DNA from: Deltaproteobacteria bacterium
GTDB lineage: Bacteria > Desulfobacterota > Syntrophia > Syntrophales > Smithellaceae
Length of the DNA: 64,000 nucleotides
Direction: 5' to 3'
Assembly: GCA_022703375.1 (NCBI GenBank)
Contig: JAKLDS010000004.1
Span: forward strand, 1 to 64,000
The notes beneath the pieces are model-generated. The model saw only the letters and a list, made by a program, of their open reading frames with translations, did no database searches and was not told the origin of the DNA. A program made the position numbers and the translations under genes. Of this stretch, positions 45,345-53,648 are shown piece after piece; positions within the stretch are counted from its first letter, which is position 1; every line of letters starts with the position of its first letter.

Positions 45345-46664
45345 ATGCAGATAAAACCAGTCATAGCTATTGTCGGCAGACCGAATGTCGGGAAGTCAAC
45401 TCTCTTCAACCGCATTGCCGGCAAGCCCAAAGCCATTGTCATTGATGAACCCGGAGCAACGCGGGACCGCAACTATACGGATTGCGTTTGGGAAGGCAAG
45501 GCTTTTACCCTGATTGATACGGGTGGTTTTGAGCCAGCCTCCGAAGAAATGATTCTCGTGCAAATGCGCGAGCAGACCAATCTGGCAATTGAAGAGGCCG
45601 ACGCCATTATTTTTCTGATGGACGGCAAGGAAGGCCTCACCCCATCGGATATGGAAATTGCCAGGCAACTGCGCGGCCGCAGTAAAAATATTTTCTATGC
45701 CGTCAATAAAGTGGATGGCGACCGCCATAAAGAATTACTAAGCGAATTTTACCGGCTGGGAATCGAACAGTTTTATCCTCTTTCGGCGCAGCATGGGCTG
45801 GGCGTTGATGAGATGATGTTTACCATTACGCAGGATTTCCCGGCCAGTGAAGAAAATGAACACGATAAAAATGAACCGGTAAAAATTGCTATTGTCGGCA
45901 AACCCAATGTCGGCAAGTCTTCGCTCGTAAACAGAATTCTTGGCAAGGAAAGAAATATTGCCAACCCCACACCGGGGACAACGCGCGACGCGATAGATTC
46001 ACCCATCAAAGTGCGGGGTAATAATTATCTGTTGATTGATACGGCCGGCATCCGCAAAAAAACTAAAATCAGCCTGACACTGGAAAAATACAGCGTCGTC
46101 CAGGCGCTCAAAACAATAAATCGCTGCGATATTGCGCTCATCCTGATTGACGCGGAGGAAGGCTTAACTGAGCAGGATACGAAAATCGCCGGTCTGGCAT
46201 ATGAACGCGGCAAAGCCTGTATAATTGTCGTCAATAAATGGGATAAAATTGAGAAAGACAATTCTTCCGTGGGCAAATTCTCCGCTGATATTAAAGACAA
46301 ACTGAAGTTTATGGATTTTTCGCCGATTATTTTCGTCTCCGCTTTAACCGGACAACGAGCGCCGAAAATATTTAAGCTGATTGAAGCCGTTTATGAGCAA
46401 TACAACAAACGGGTGACAACCGCACAATTAAACGACCTGATTGAAAAATCAGTCAAGAAAAATCCCCTGCCCCGCGCACAGAACAGACAGCAGCACATTT
46501 CTTACGCAACTCAGGTTGATGTGCAACCCCCGACTTTTGTTTTCTTTGTCAGCAACGTCAAAGGCATGCATTTCTCCTATGAGCGTTACTTAATAAATCA
46601 AATCCGTTCGGCATTTAATTTTGATCTGGTGCCGGTCAAAATCATCTTCCGGAAAAAAAGATAA
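45345..46664 (+). CDS. der: Ribosome biogenesis GTPase Der (EngA)
   Basis: This 439-residue protein has two successive GTPase domains, each with a full set of motifs (GRPNVGKST, DTGG, NKVD; and GKPNVGKSS, DTAG, NKWD), and a C-terminal KH-like domain (about 350-435). Der is needed for 50S subunit assembly. The ATG at 45345, five bases after AAGG, is preferred to the TTG at 45333. An insertion-sequence remnant separates it from era. The consensus promoter of the aro leader begins 15 bases after its stop. Confidence 0.96.
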   Translation: MQIKPVIAIVGRPNVGKSTLFNRIAGKPKAIVIDEPGATRDRNYTDCVWEGKAFTLIDTGGFEPASEEMILVQMREQTNLAIEEADAIIFLMDGKEGLTPSDMEIARQLRGRSKNIFYAVNKVDGDRHKELLSEFYRLGIEQFYPLSAQHGLGVDEMMFTITQDFPASEENEHDKNEPVKIAIVGKPNVGKSSLVNRILGKERNIANPTPGTTRDAIDSPIKVRGNNYLLIDTAGIRKKTKISLTLEKYSVVQALKTINRCDIALILIDAEEGLTEQDTKIAGLAYERGKACIIVVNKWDKIEKDNSSVGKFSADIKDKLKFMDFSPIIFVSALTGQRAPKIFKLIEAVYEQYNKRVTTAQLNDLIEKSVKKNPLPRAQNRQQHISYATQVDVQPPTFVFFVSNVKGMHFSYERYLINQIRSAFNFDLVPVKIIFRKKR

Positions 46665-46679
46665 TGTAAATATTTCTCC

Positions 46680-46708
46680 TTGACAAGAATAAACGGATTG
46701 TTTATATA
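46680..46708 (+). promoter_or_regulatory. Sigma-70 promoter of the aro leader/operon
   Basis: Perfect TTGACA (46680-46685) and TATATA (46703-46708) are separated by exactly 17 bases. Transcription would start near 46715, about 24 bases ahead of the leader ORF. Confidence 0.85.
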
Positions 46709-46738
46709 GCGACGAACGACGAAAGAAGGTTTTTCACG

Positions 46739-46834
46739 ATGGACAGAAAGCTGAATGCAAATATTAATTTTTATGGCTACTGGTTTTATACCTATTATGC
46801 ATCGGTCTGCCCGTCGCGGAGAAGGACTTGTTAA
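46739..46834 (+). CDS. Aromatic-residue-rich leader peptide of the aro operon (31 aa)
   Basis: This short ORF has 31 codons and a TAA stop, with AAGAAGG nine bases before the ATG. Codons 11-20 read NF-YGYWFYTYY-like sequence (residues F11, Y12, G13, Y14, W15, F16, Y17, T18, Y19, Y20). Eight of ten are aromatic, with all three aromatic amino acids represented. It lies between a consensus promoter and overlapping antiterminator and terminator hairpins, and ahead of eight genes for Phe/Tyr synthesis. This is the layout of trpL- and pheL-type attenuators, where slow decoding of the sensed codons favours readthrough. Its end overlaps the 5' arm of the candidate antiterminator. No homologue could be checked. 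Confidence 0.85.
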   Translation: MDRKLNANINFYGYWFYTYYASVCPSRRRTC

Positions 46835-46896
46835 GGTAAAATAAACCAAAACAGCCGTGGGTAGACCGAAAAAGCTGCCCACGGCTTTTCTGTTTT
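46803..46896 (+). promoter_or_regulatory. Transcription attenuator: alternative antiterminator and terminator
   Basis: The terminator is formed by AGCCGTGGGTAG (46853-46864) pairing with CTGCCCACGGCT (46875-46886), followed by TTTCTGTTTT. The competing antiterminator is CGGTCTGCCCGT (46803-46814), inside the leader ORF's last codons, pairing with GTGGGTAGACCG (46857-46868): 12 pairs including three G-T. The two structures share 46857-46864 and exclude each other. A ribosome that finishes the leader covers 46803-46814 and allows termination. One stalled at aromatic codons 11-17 leaves it free. An imperfect 1:2 stem (46741-46747 with 46806-46812) is possible. Confidence 0.8.
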
Positions 46897-46930
46897 AAGG
46901 CCAGGGCGGCGAAAGCACCCTGGCCTTTTT
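46897..46930 (+). terminator. Second, tandem terminator before aroF
   Basis: AAGGCCAGGG (46897-46906) pairs with CCCTGGCCTT (46918-46927), and T residues run to 46930. It directly follows the attenuator terminator and lies 91 bases ahead of aroF. I found no alternative structure that would remove it. Confidence 0.85.
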
Positions 46931-47020
46931 CATGAGACTCAAAGTATGCAAGTGAAACGCAGCAGACTTTGTAAGTCGAATTATCCCGCATAAGCAGGGA
47001 GTTATTTTAAGGAGGAAACA

Positions 47021-48031
47021 ATGATTATAGTTATGAAGAACCACGCTACGGAAAAACAAATTGACGATGTGATCCGCTGGATTGAATCGGTCGGATACAA
47101 GGCTCATCCATCGAGCGGCGTCGAGAGGACAATTATCGGCGCTGTCGGCGATAACCGCGATAAGTCAATTCTGAAATATGCGGAATCTCTGCCGGGTGTT
47201 GAAAAGACCATGCCTATTTTAAAGCCTTATAAACTGCCAAGCCGCGAATCCCATGAAGGCAACAGTATTGTTTCTGTGGGTTCCATACAAATCGGCGGCC
47301 CGGAATTTGTCGTGATGGCCGGCCCCTGCTCCATTGAAAGCGAAGAACAGTTGATGGAAAGCGCCTATGTTGTGCAGAAAGGCGGCGCCCAGATACTGCG
47401 CGGCGGCGCTTACAAACCGCGCACTTCACCTTACAGCTTTCAGGGCATGGAAGAAGAAGGGCTCAAACTGCTGGAGCAGGTCCGCCTGCGCACCAGCATG
47501 CCCGTAGTTACGGAAGTCGTTAATCCGGCCGATGTTGACCTTGTCGAATCCTACGCCGACCTGCTGCAGATTGGCGCGCGCAATGTGCAGAATTTTGCCT
47601 TGCTGAAAAAAGTCGGCCAGTCTCGCAAACCGGTGCTTTTAAAGAGAGGCATGATGACCACTATCGAAGAATTGCTGATGTCGGCGGAATATATTCTCTC
47701 TTCCGGCAATCCGAATGTGATTCTCTGCGAACGCGGTATCCGGACATTCGAAACAGCCACCCGCAACACCTTGGATTTAAGCGCCGTCCCGGTCTTAAAA
47801 GGCTTGACGCATTTGCCGGTCATAGTTGATCCGAGCCATGCCGCCGGTCATTGGAAATTGGTGATTCCGCTTTCCCGCGCCGCTGTGGCGGTAGGCGCCG
47901 ACGGATTAATTGTGGAAGTTCATCCGCAGCCGGAAATGGCAGTATCCGATGGGGCGCAGTCTTTAAAACCGGAAAAATTTTATCAGTTGATGGAAGAAAT
48001 CCGCGCTCTGGCAGCGGCAATCAAACATTAA
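47021..48031 (+). CDS. aroF: 3-deoxy-7-phosphoheptulonate (DAHP) synthase, type I-beta with N-terminal regulatory domain
   Basis: This 336-residue protein has a ferredoxin-like regulatory domain (about 1-70; [20 protein letters not shown]) as in Thermotoga DAHP synthase, where it binds Tyr or Phe for feedback inhibition. A TIM-barrel catalytic domain follows, with [24 protein letters not shown] and [15 protein letters not shown], which bind PEP, erythrose-4-phosphate and metal. It commits carbon to the shikimate pathway. AAGGAGG lies before the ATG. As first structural gene behind the attenuator it is probably controlled both by attenuation and by feedback. Confidence 0.96.
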   Translation: MIIVMKNHATEKQIDDVIRWIESVGYKAHPSSGVERTIIGAVGDNRDKSILKYAESLPGVEKTMPILKPYKLPSRESHEGNSIVSVGSIQIGGPEFVVMAGPCSIESEEQLMESAYVVQKGGAQILRGGAYKPRTSPYSFQGMEEEGLKLLEQVRLRTSMPVVTEVVNPADVDLVESYADLLQIGARNVQNFALLKKVGQSRKPVLLKRGMMTTIEELLMSAEYILSSGNPNVILCERGIRTFETATRNTLDLSAVPVLKGLTHLPVIVDPSHAAGHWKLVIPLSRAAVAVGADGLIVEVHPQPEMAVSDGAQSLKPEKFYQLMEEIRALAAAIKH

Positions 48032-48043
48032 AGGAGATATTAT

Positions 48044-49135
48044 ATGCGGTCGCTGAAAGTCAACCTGGATAAAAAAACACTGTCATCTTACGAAATCCGT
48101 ATCGGCAACGGCATTATTGACAGGGTGGCGTTGCTTATTGCCAAAAACTTCAAAGCCGGCCGACATATAATTATCACGGACAGCAATATCAGACGGCTGC
48201 ACGGAGCAAAGCTTGAGCAAAGCCTGAAGGACGTGGGATTGCATGTGGACATTATCGAATTTCCCGCGGGCGAAGCCGCCAAGAATATCAATACCGTCCT
48301 GCAGATATCGGAAAAGATGCTGCAACTGGGCGCGGACAGGACAACGACGCTTATTGCGTTCGGCGGCGGTGTCACCGGAGATCTGGTGGGTTTTATCGCT
48401 TCAGTTTTTATGCGTTCCCTGCCCTATCTGCAAATTCCCACGTCCCTTATCGCTCAGGTTGACAGCAGCATCGGCGGTAAAACAGCCATTGACCTGCCCT
48501 GCGGAAAAAATCTGCTGGGAACTTTTTACCAGCCGCGAGCCGTCTTTGCCGATTTAAGTTATCTGGAAACATTGCCCCAAAACGAATTCAGCAACGGGCT
48601 GGCGGAAATTATCAAATACGGAATTATTGATGATGATAAAATGTTCCGCACACTGGAAGACAACATGGATGCGATAAAAAACAGGGATACTTCACTGCTG
48701 ATAAAGATAGTGGAAAACTGCTGCCGGATAAAAAAGTCAATCGTCGAAATTGACGAAAAGGAACAGGGGCTGCGGCGTATTCTCAATTTCGGTCACACCC
48801 TGGGCCATGCCATTGAAGCAGAATCGCAATATATGATATCGCACGGCGAAGGAGTTGCTCTGGGAATGATTGCCGCCGCCCGGCTCTCGGAAAATGCCGG
48901 TTATCTGGCCGCGGTGGAAAGGGAACGCATTGAGAACATCATCGGTATGTCCGGTTTGCCCAGCCGGATTCCGACAACGCTTTCAGCCGGGAAAATCATT
49001 GAGCGCCTGAAACTGGACAAGAAAAAAAGAGGTGACAATATTCATTTTGTTTTGGTAAAGAAAATAGGCATGCCTTTTGTCAACGGAGGCATGGATGAAA
49101 ATATTATCGGCACGGTAATCGCAGGATTGCAATAA
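48044..49135 (+). CDS. aroB: 3-dehydroquinate synthase
   Basis: This 363-residue protein has the family blocks GGGVTGDLVGFIASVFMRSLP (about 105-125, NAD and carbaphosphonate site), IPTSLIAQVDSSIGGKTAID and the metal-binding NFGHTLGHAIEAE and HGEGVALGM. It converts DAHP to 3-dehydroquinate using NAD and a divalent metal. It follows aroF by 12 bases with AAGGAGAT ahead of the ATG. Its TAA overlaps the pheA ATG (TAATG), giving coupled translation. Confidence 0.96.
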   Translation: MRSLKVNLDKKTLSSYEIRIGNGIIDRVALLIAKNFKAGRHIIITDSNIRRLHGAKLEQSLKDVGLHVDIIEFPAGEAAKNINTVLQISEKMLQLGADRTTTLIAFGGGVTGDLVGFIASVFMRSLPYLQIPTSLIAQVDSSIGGKTAIDLPCGKNLLGTFYQPRAVFADLSYLETLPQNEFSNGLAEIIKYGIIDDDKMFRTLEDNMDAIKNRDTSLLIKIVENCCRIKKSIVEIDEKEQGLRRILNFGHTLGHAIEAESQYMISHGEGVALGMIAAARLSENAGYLAAVERERIENIIGMSGLPSRIPTTLSAGKIIERLKLDKKKRGDNIHFVLVKKIGMPFVNGGMDENIIGTVIAGLQ

Positions 49136-50211
49136 TGAAAGAGCTGGATAAATTAAGAGCCAATATGAAAGAAAAGGACCGCGAGATAATCCGTTTGCTC
49201 AACGAGCGCGCCGGTATTTCCGTCCAAATCGGCCAGGTTAAAGGACAGGAAGGAATGACTGTTTATGATCCGGCGCAGGAAGCACGTGTGTACAATTATT
49301 TGCAGGAGCTAAATTGCGGGCCGCTGCCGGGCGGATCCTTAAAAGTGATTTTCCGGGAAATCATTTCCGCTTCGCGTGAATTGCAGAAGCCCACCGCTAT
49401 CGCTTTTCTGGGACCGGAAGCATCTTTTTCCCATTTGGCCTGCCGCAATCATTTCGGCGATGCCGCCCGGCTTTTTCCCCAGCCCGGCATTAACCGTGTC
49501 TTCGATGAAGTGGAAAGAGGAACAGTGGACTGGGGAGTTGTTCCCATCGAAAATTCACTGGAGGGATCAGTGAACGTTACTCTGGACAGACTGATTCTGA
49601 CGCAATTGAAAATCAGGGCGGAAATATTTCTCAGAATCAGTCATTGCCTGCTGTCAGCGGCTGGTAATTTAAACGAAATTAAGAAAATATATTCTCATCC
49701 GCAGGGTTTGGCGCAGTGCCAGTTCTGGTTGAAAGCCAATATGCCCAATTGCATCCTGCGGGAAACAGAAAGCACCGCCGCTGCCGCACAAATGGTTCGC
49801 GGCAAAAAAACGGAGGCAGCTATCGGCAGTTCACTGGCGGCAAACAGCTACGGACTGAATATACTGGCGGAGGGGATAGAAGATAATTCTTCCAATACAA
49901 CGCGTTTTCTGGTCATCGGCCACGGCGCCAGCGCCGTTACCGCACGGGATAAAACATCTTTAATATACGCAACGCCTCATTCTCCGGGTTCACTGCATCG
50001 CGCACTCGCGCCTTTCGCCGAACGCGGCATTAATTTGATTAAAATTGAGTCGCATCCGGTAAAAGAAAGGTTATGGGAATATCTCTTCTTCGTGGATATT
50101 GATGGACATATCACCGATGAAACAGTAAAAGGTTGTCTTGCGGAATTGAAAGAGAAAACTACTTTTTTAAAACTGCTGGGTTCTTACCCGCGGGCTGAAG
50201 GTGGATTATGA
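49135..50211 (+). CDS. pheA: Bifunctional chorismate mutase / prephenate dehydratase (P-protein)
   Basis: This 358-residue protein has an N-terminal AroQ chorismate mutase helix bundle (about 1-85; RANMKEKDREIIRLLNERA). A prephenate dehydratase domain (about 88-265) follows, with AFLGPEASFSH, VPIENSLEGSV and the NTTRFLVIG motif containing the catalytic Thr. A C-terminal ACT domain (about 280-350) follows that. In the ACT domain the usual ESRP Phe-binding motif reads ESHP, so feedback inhibition may be altered. It produces phenylpyruvate for phenylalanine. The stop overlaps the aroDE start by four bases. Confidence 0.95.
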   Translation: MKELDKLRANMKEKDREIIRLLNERAGISVQIGQVKGQEGMTVYDPAQEARVYNYLQELNCGPLPGGSLKVIFREIISASRELQKPTAIAFLGPEASFSHLACRNHFGDAARLFPQPGINRVFDEVERGTVDWGVVPIENSLEGSVNVTLDRLILTQLKIRAEIFLRISHCLLSAAGNLNEIKKIYSHPQGLAQCQFWLKANMPNCILRETESTAAAAQMVRGKKTEAAIGSSLAANSYGLNILAEGIEDNSSNTTRFLVIGHGASAVTARDKTSLIYATPHSPGSLHRALAPFAERGINLIKIESHPVKERLWEYLFFVDIDGHITDETVKGCLAELKEKTTFLKLLGSYPRAEGGL

Positions 50212-51785
50212 TTTGCATACCTATTACGGCAGACACTAACAAAGAAGCGCTGCGTGATATCGAACGCAGTTGTCCCATTGCCGATTTTATCGAATTACGC
50301 ATGGATTTGATAGCGAATGGAAAACTGGAAGAACTGATTGCCGCCGCTCGCTCCTGTTCCGGCAGAATCAGGATAATTGTCACGAAAAGAAAAAAAGCCG
50401 AAGCAGCCCCTGCCGGCAAATCACTGAATACCAAGGCGGGAACAACCGATACCACCGGGCAAAAGGTTTCTCTTTTAAAACAGGCCGTCGAACTCGGCGC
50501 CGATTATATTGACATCGAACTGACCGAGGGAAAAGAAAGCATTGAAGAACTGCGCGCCGCCTGTGCCGCCCGCGGCGATAAAACAAAAGTTATTGTTTCC
50601 TACCATAACATTAAAGCAACTCCCTCTCTGGCGAAGCTGAAAAATATTTTTCAGCAGGCCGTTGCCGCCAAAGCTGATGTCGTGAAAATCGTCACTCTGG
50701 CGCAAAACGCCGAGGACAATCTGAAAGTGCTGAGCCTGATACCATATGCCCAAAAATACTCCATTGCCATAATTGCCTTATGCATGGGGGACGAGGGACG
50801 CATCAGCCGGGCCGTAGCGCCTTTTCTGGGCGGCTTTTTGAGTTTTGCCACTCTGGAACAGGGAACACAGTCAGCACCCGGACAGCTGACCGTTCAGGAG
50901 ATGAAGCAAATCAACAAACTGGTCAGGGGAGAACCACTCCCGCGAAAATCCCCGGTTTTTTCTCCGGCAGAGAAACGCCCGCAAAATTACGTACTGCTGG
51001 GCAATCCGGTGCGGCAGAGCTTTTCGCCATTGATGCACAATGCCGCCCTGGAAGAAATGGGCATTGAAGGTAGGTACACCGCCTTTTGTGTCCATGATAT
51101 CGGAGCTGTAATCCGCGGTTTAAGGGGCATGGATATCCGCGGCGCCGGAGTTACCATTCCCTATAAAATAGCCGTCATGGAATACCTTGATGATATTAAT
51201 GACGATGCCCTGAAAATCGGCGCAGTTAACACCATCATCAATAATAACGGACGATTAACCGGATTCAATACGGACTGGCTTGGTTTGCTTCTGACACTGC
51301 AGGAAGCAATGACCATCAAGGATAAAACCTTTGTGATTCTCGGCGCCGGAGGAACGGCACGGGCGGCTGTTTACGGTATTTTGCAGGAGGGAGGAATCCC
51401 TATAATTGCCAACCGCACTCCCGAGAAAGGCAGAATCCTCACCGGAAAACTGAATTGTGAGTTTCATTCTCTCAACGATATAGGGAAAATCAAGGCTGAT
51501 TGCCTGATCAATACGACACCCGTGGGAATGTATCCCCATAACGATAAATCGCCGGTAGTAGCTAAAGACCTGAAAGGCTACAAGTATGTTATGGATGTGA
51601 TTTACAATCCTCTGAAAACCAAAATTTTACTCGACGCCGAAGCCCAGGGCTGCGTTGTTTTTCCCGGCCTGGATATGTTCGTGCATCAGGCCGCCGAGCA
51701 AATTCGCCTCTGGACAGGCCGGGAACCCAACCGGGCACTGATGAAAAAAACTGTTTTAGAAAGGTTAGCTAAAATTGGCTGCTGA
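50208..51785 (+). CDS. aroDE: Fused 3-dehydroquinate dehydratase (type I) / shikimate dehydrogenase
   Basis: This 525-residue protein combines two enzymes. Residues 1 to about 240 are type I dehydroquinase, with FIELRMDL, the catalytic His in VSYHNIKATPS and the Schiff-base Lys in ADVVKIVTLA. After a Pro/Lys linker, residues about 262-525 are shikimate dehydrogenase, with NPVRQSFSPLMHNAAL, Lys in TIPYKIAVMEYLD, Asp in GFNTDWLG and the NADP loop GAGGTARAAVYG. Such AroDE fusions are known in plants and some bacteria and channel dehydroquinate to shikimate. It overlaps pheA by four bases and aroA by 11. Confidence 0.95.
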   Translation: MICIPITADTNKEALRDIERSCPIADFIELRMDLIANGKLEELIAAARSCSGRIRIIVTKRKKAEAAPAGKSLNTKAGTTDTTGQKVSLLKQAVELGADYIDIELTEGKESIEELRAACAARGDKTKVIVSYHNIKATPSLAKLKNIFQQAVAAKADVVKIVTLAQNAEDNLKVLSLIPYAQKYSIAIIALCMGDEGRISRAVAPFLGGFLSFATLEQGTQSAPGQLTVQEMKQINKLVRGEPLPRKSPVFSPAEKRPQNYVLLGNPVRQSFSPLMHNAALEEMGIEGRYTAFCVHDIGAVIRGLRGMDIRGAGVTIPYKIAVMEYLDDINDDALKIGAVNTIINNNGRLTGFNTDWLGLLLTLQEAMTIKDKTFVILGAGGTARAAVYGILQEGGIPIIANRTPEKGRILTGKLNCEFHSLNDIGKIKADCLINTTPVGMYPHNDKSPVVAKDLKGYKYVMDVIYNPLKTKILLDAEAQGCVVFPGLDMFVHQAAEQIRLWTGREPNRALMKKTVLERLAKIGC

Positions 51786-53028
51786 AACACATTTCTCGGA
51801 AAATTGTCCGACAATCAATATACCGGGGTCCAAAAGCCTGACCCAACGCGCGCTGATAACAGCCGCTCTGGCGCGGGATAATTCCTTTATCAGCAATGCC
51901 CTGCTTTCCGAAGATATAAATTATCTTGTTGACGCTTTGCGTGAGTTGGGCGCCCGGATAGTTTTCGCTGACGGTGGATTTTCTGTTTACGGCACCGCAG
52001 GAAAGTTAATCAATTCCGGAAATCCTTTATTTCTCGGTTATAACGGCACCGCTCTGCGCTTTCTTTCCGCCCTGGTCTGCCTGGGTGAAGGCCGGTATCT
52101 GATAACCGGAGAAAAGCGATTATGTGAAAGGCCGGTAGGCGCTCTGGTTACTGCCTTGCAGGGCATGGGTGTTGATATTTCCTGCGCCGGCAATTGTCCG
52201 CCCGTAACAATCAATGCTGCGGGGCTGGCCGGCGGCAAAATAGAACTGAAGGATATTGCAAGCTCGCAGTATGTCTCGGCGCTGCTGCTTTGCGCTCCTT
52301 ACACAAAAAAGGGGATGGAGCTTACGCTCCAGGGTGATATCGTTTCCGCTCCTTATATTGATTTGACCATTGACGTAATGAAGAATTTCGGCGCCGCGGT
52401 AGAAAAGACCGGCCAGCGCGAATATCATGTTCATGCCGGGAAAATATATCAGGGCCGGAAATATTCTGTCGAAGGTGATGCATCAAGCGCCTCTTACTTT
52501 TTCCTGGCCGCCGCGCTGCTGCAAAAAACAATTCGCGTCAACGGCATCAGCCGCAAAAGCAAACAGGGCGATATTCGTCTTCTGCATATTCTGGAGCAGT
52601 CAGGGTGCGAAATAAATTCCGCAGATTCTTGGGTGGAGGTGAGCGGCAAAGAATTGCCGGAGGGAGATTTGATCTTTGATTTGAACGACATTCCGGACAT
52701 GGTGCCGACACTGGCCGTCCTGGCCGCTTTCCGCGCCGGACAGACAGTAATTACCAACGTAGCTCATTTGCGCCTCAAGGAAAGCAATCGTCTGGCCGCG
52801 CTGGTAGCCGAATTCAGCCGCTGCGGTATAAAAGCCGCAGAAACAAACGATGGACTGATTATTAACGGCGGCAGAATAAGGCCTGCCGTTATCGAAACAT
52901 ATAACGATCATCGCATTGCCATGAGTTTTGCCATTGCTTCGCTTATCGCGCCAGGCCTGCAAATTAGCGATAAAAAATGCGTGGATAAATCCTTCCCGTC
53001 CTTCTGGGAGGAGTTGAAAAAGATATGA
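51775..53028 (+). CDS. aroA: 3-phosphoshikimate 1-carboxyvinyltransferase (EPSP synthase)
   Basis: This 417-residue protein has the two-domain EPSPS fold, with IPGSKSLTQRALITAALA near the N-terminus, the LRLKESNRLAAL motif and a closing YNDHRIAMSFAIA block. The PEP-site loop reads GYNGTALR where most enzymes have GNAGTAMR or GNSGT, so the first Asn is Tyr and the Ala/Ser is Asn, while the Gly is kept. This could change PEP or glyphosate affinity. The start is TTG 51775-51777 inside the 3' end of aroDE, with GAAAGG ten bases upstream. It overlaps aroK by four bases. Confidence 0.94.
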   Translation: MAAETHFSENCPTINIPGSKSLTQRALITAALARDNSFISNALLSEDINYLVDALRELGARIVFADGGFSVYGTAGKLINSGNPLFLGYNGTALRFLSALVCLGEGRYLITGEKRLCERPVGALVTALQGMGVDISCAGNCPPVTINAAGLAGGKIELKDIASSQYVSALLLCAPYTKKGMELTLQGDIVSAPYIDLTIDVMKNFGAAVEKTGQREYHVHAGKIYQGRKYSVEGDASSASYFFLAAALLQKTIRVNGISRKSKQGDIRLLHILEQSGCEINSADSWVEVSGKELPEGDLIFDLNDIPDMVPTLAVLAAFRAGQTVITNVAHLRLKESNRLAALVAEFSRCGIKAAETNDGLIINGGRIRPAVIETYNDHRIAMSFAIASLIAPGLQISDKKCVDKSFPSFWEELKKI

Positions 53029-53597
53029 AAATTATTCTGACCGGTTATCGGGCCAGCGGCAAAACAACTGTGGGGAAATTGCTGGCTCTGTTAATGAAAG
53101 TCCCTTTTTACGATTCCGACCATCTGGTAGAGGAAATAGCCGGAACACCGATTAAAAATATTGTGGCGCATCAGGGATGGGAATATTTCCGCAATCAAGA
53201 AACTGAAGTCTTAAGACAGCTCTCGGCTAAAGGTGATTGTGTAATAGCCACCGGTGGCGGCGCAATTCTGGCTGCCACAAATGTTGAGATATTAAAAAAT
53301 ACGGGGCTGCTTATCTGGCTTAACGCACCAATTAACGAAATTGTCGGCAGGCTGAAAACTGATGCACAAAATGATGCGACAAGACCGCCGTTTACAGATG
53401 AAGATATAGAGCAGGAAACCATCATGATTCGGGAAGAAAGGCTTCCCGTATATCAGAAAACAGCTGATATAATAGTAAATACAGCCGGTAAAACCGCCGC
53501 GCAAATAGCGGAAGAGATTTATCATAGATTACAGAAGACAAAAGAAAGAAGTCAGGAGACAGAAAAAAAAGTTAATAGTAAACTTATGTCTTCTTGA
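53025..53597 (+). CDS. aroK: Shikimate kinase
   Basis: This 190-residue protein has Walker A GYRASGKTT (about 7-15), YDSDHLVEE with the shikimate-binding Asp, the IATGGGA loop (about 74-80) and the lid Arg region TRPPFTDEDI. It phosphorylates shikimate for EPSP formation. Its start overlaps the aroA stop (ATGA). The last 20 residues (KTKERSQETEKKVNSKLMSS) are polar and probably unstructured. A 51-base gap then separates it from aroC, the longest gap inside the operon. Confidence 0.95.
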   Translation: MKIILTGYRASGKTTVGKLLALLMKVPFYDSDHLVEEIAGTPIKNIVAHQGWEYFRNQETEVLRQLSAKGDCVIATGGGAILAATNVEILKNTGLLIWLNAPINEIVGRLKTDAQNDATRPPFTDEDIEQETIMIREERLPVYQKTADIIVNTAGKTAAQIAEEIYHRLQKTKERSQETEKKVNSKLMSS

Positions 53598-53648
53598 TAC
53601 TTGATTCTGTATTATACCTTTTGTATTCTGACATCTGGAGGATTATTT

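Noticed and set aside
46931-47020. A second small leader ORF (15 codons beginning MQVKRSRLCK) just ahead of aroF
   Set aside because: It lacks aromatic codons, has no ribosome site and ends well before aroF, so it does not look like a second sensor.
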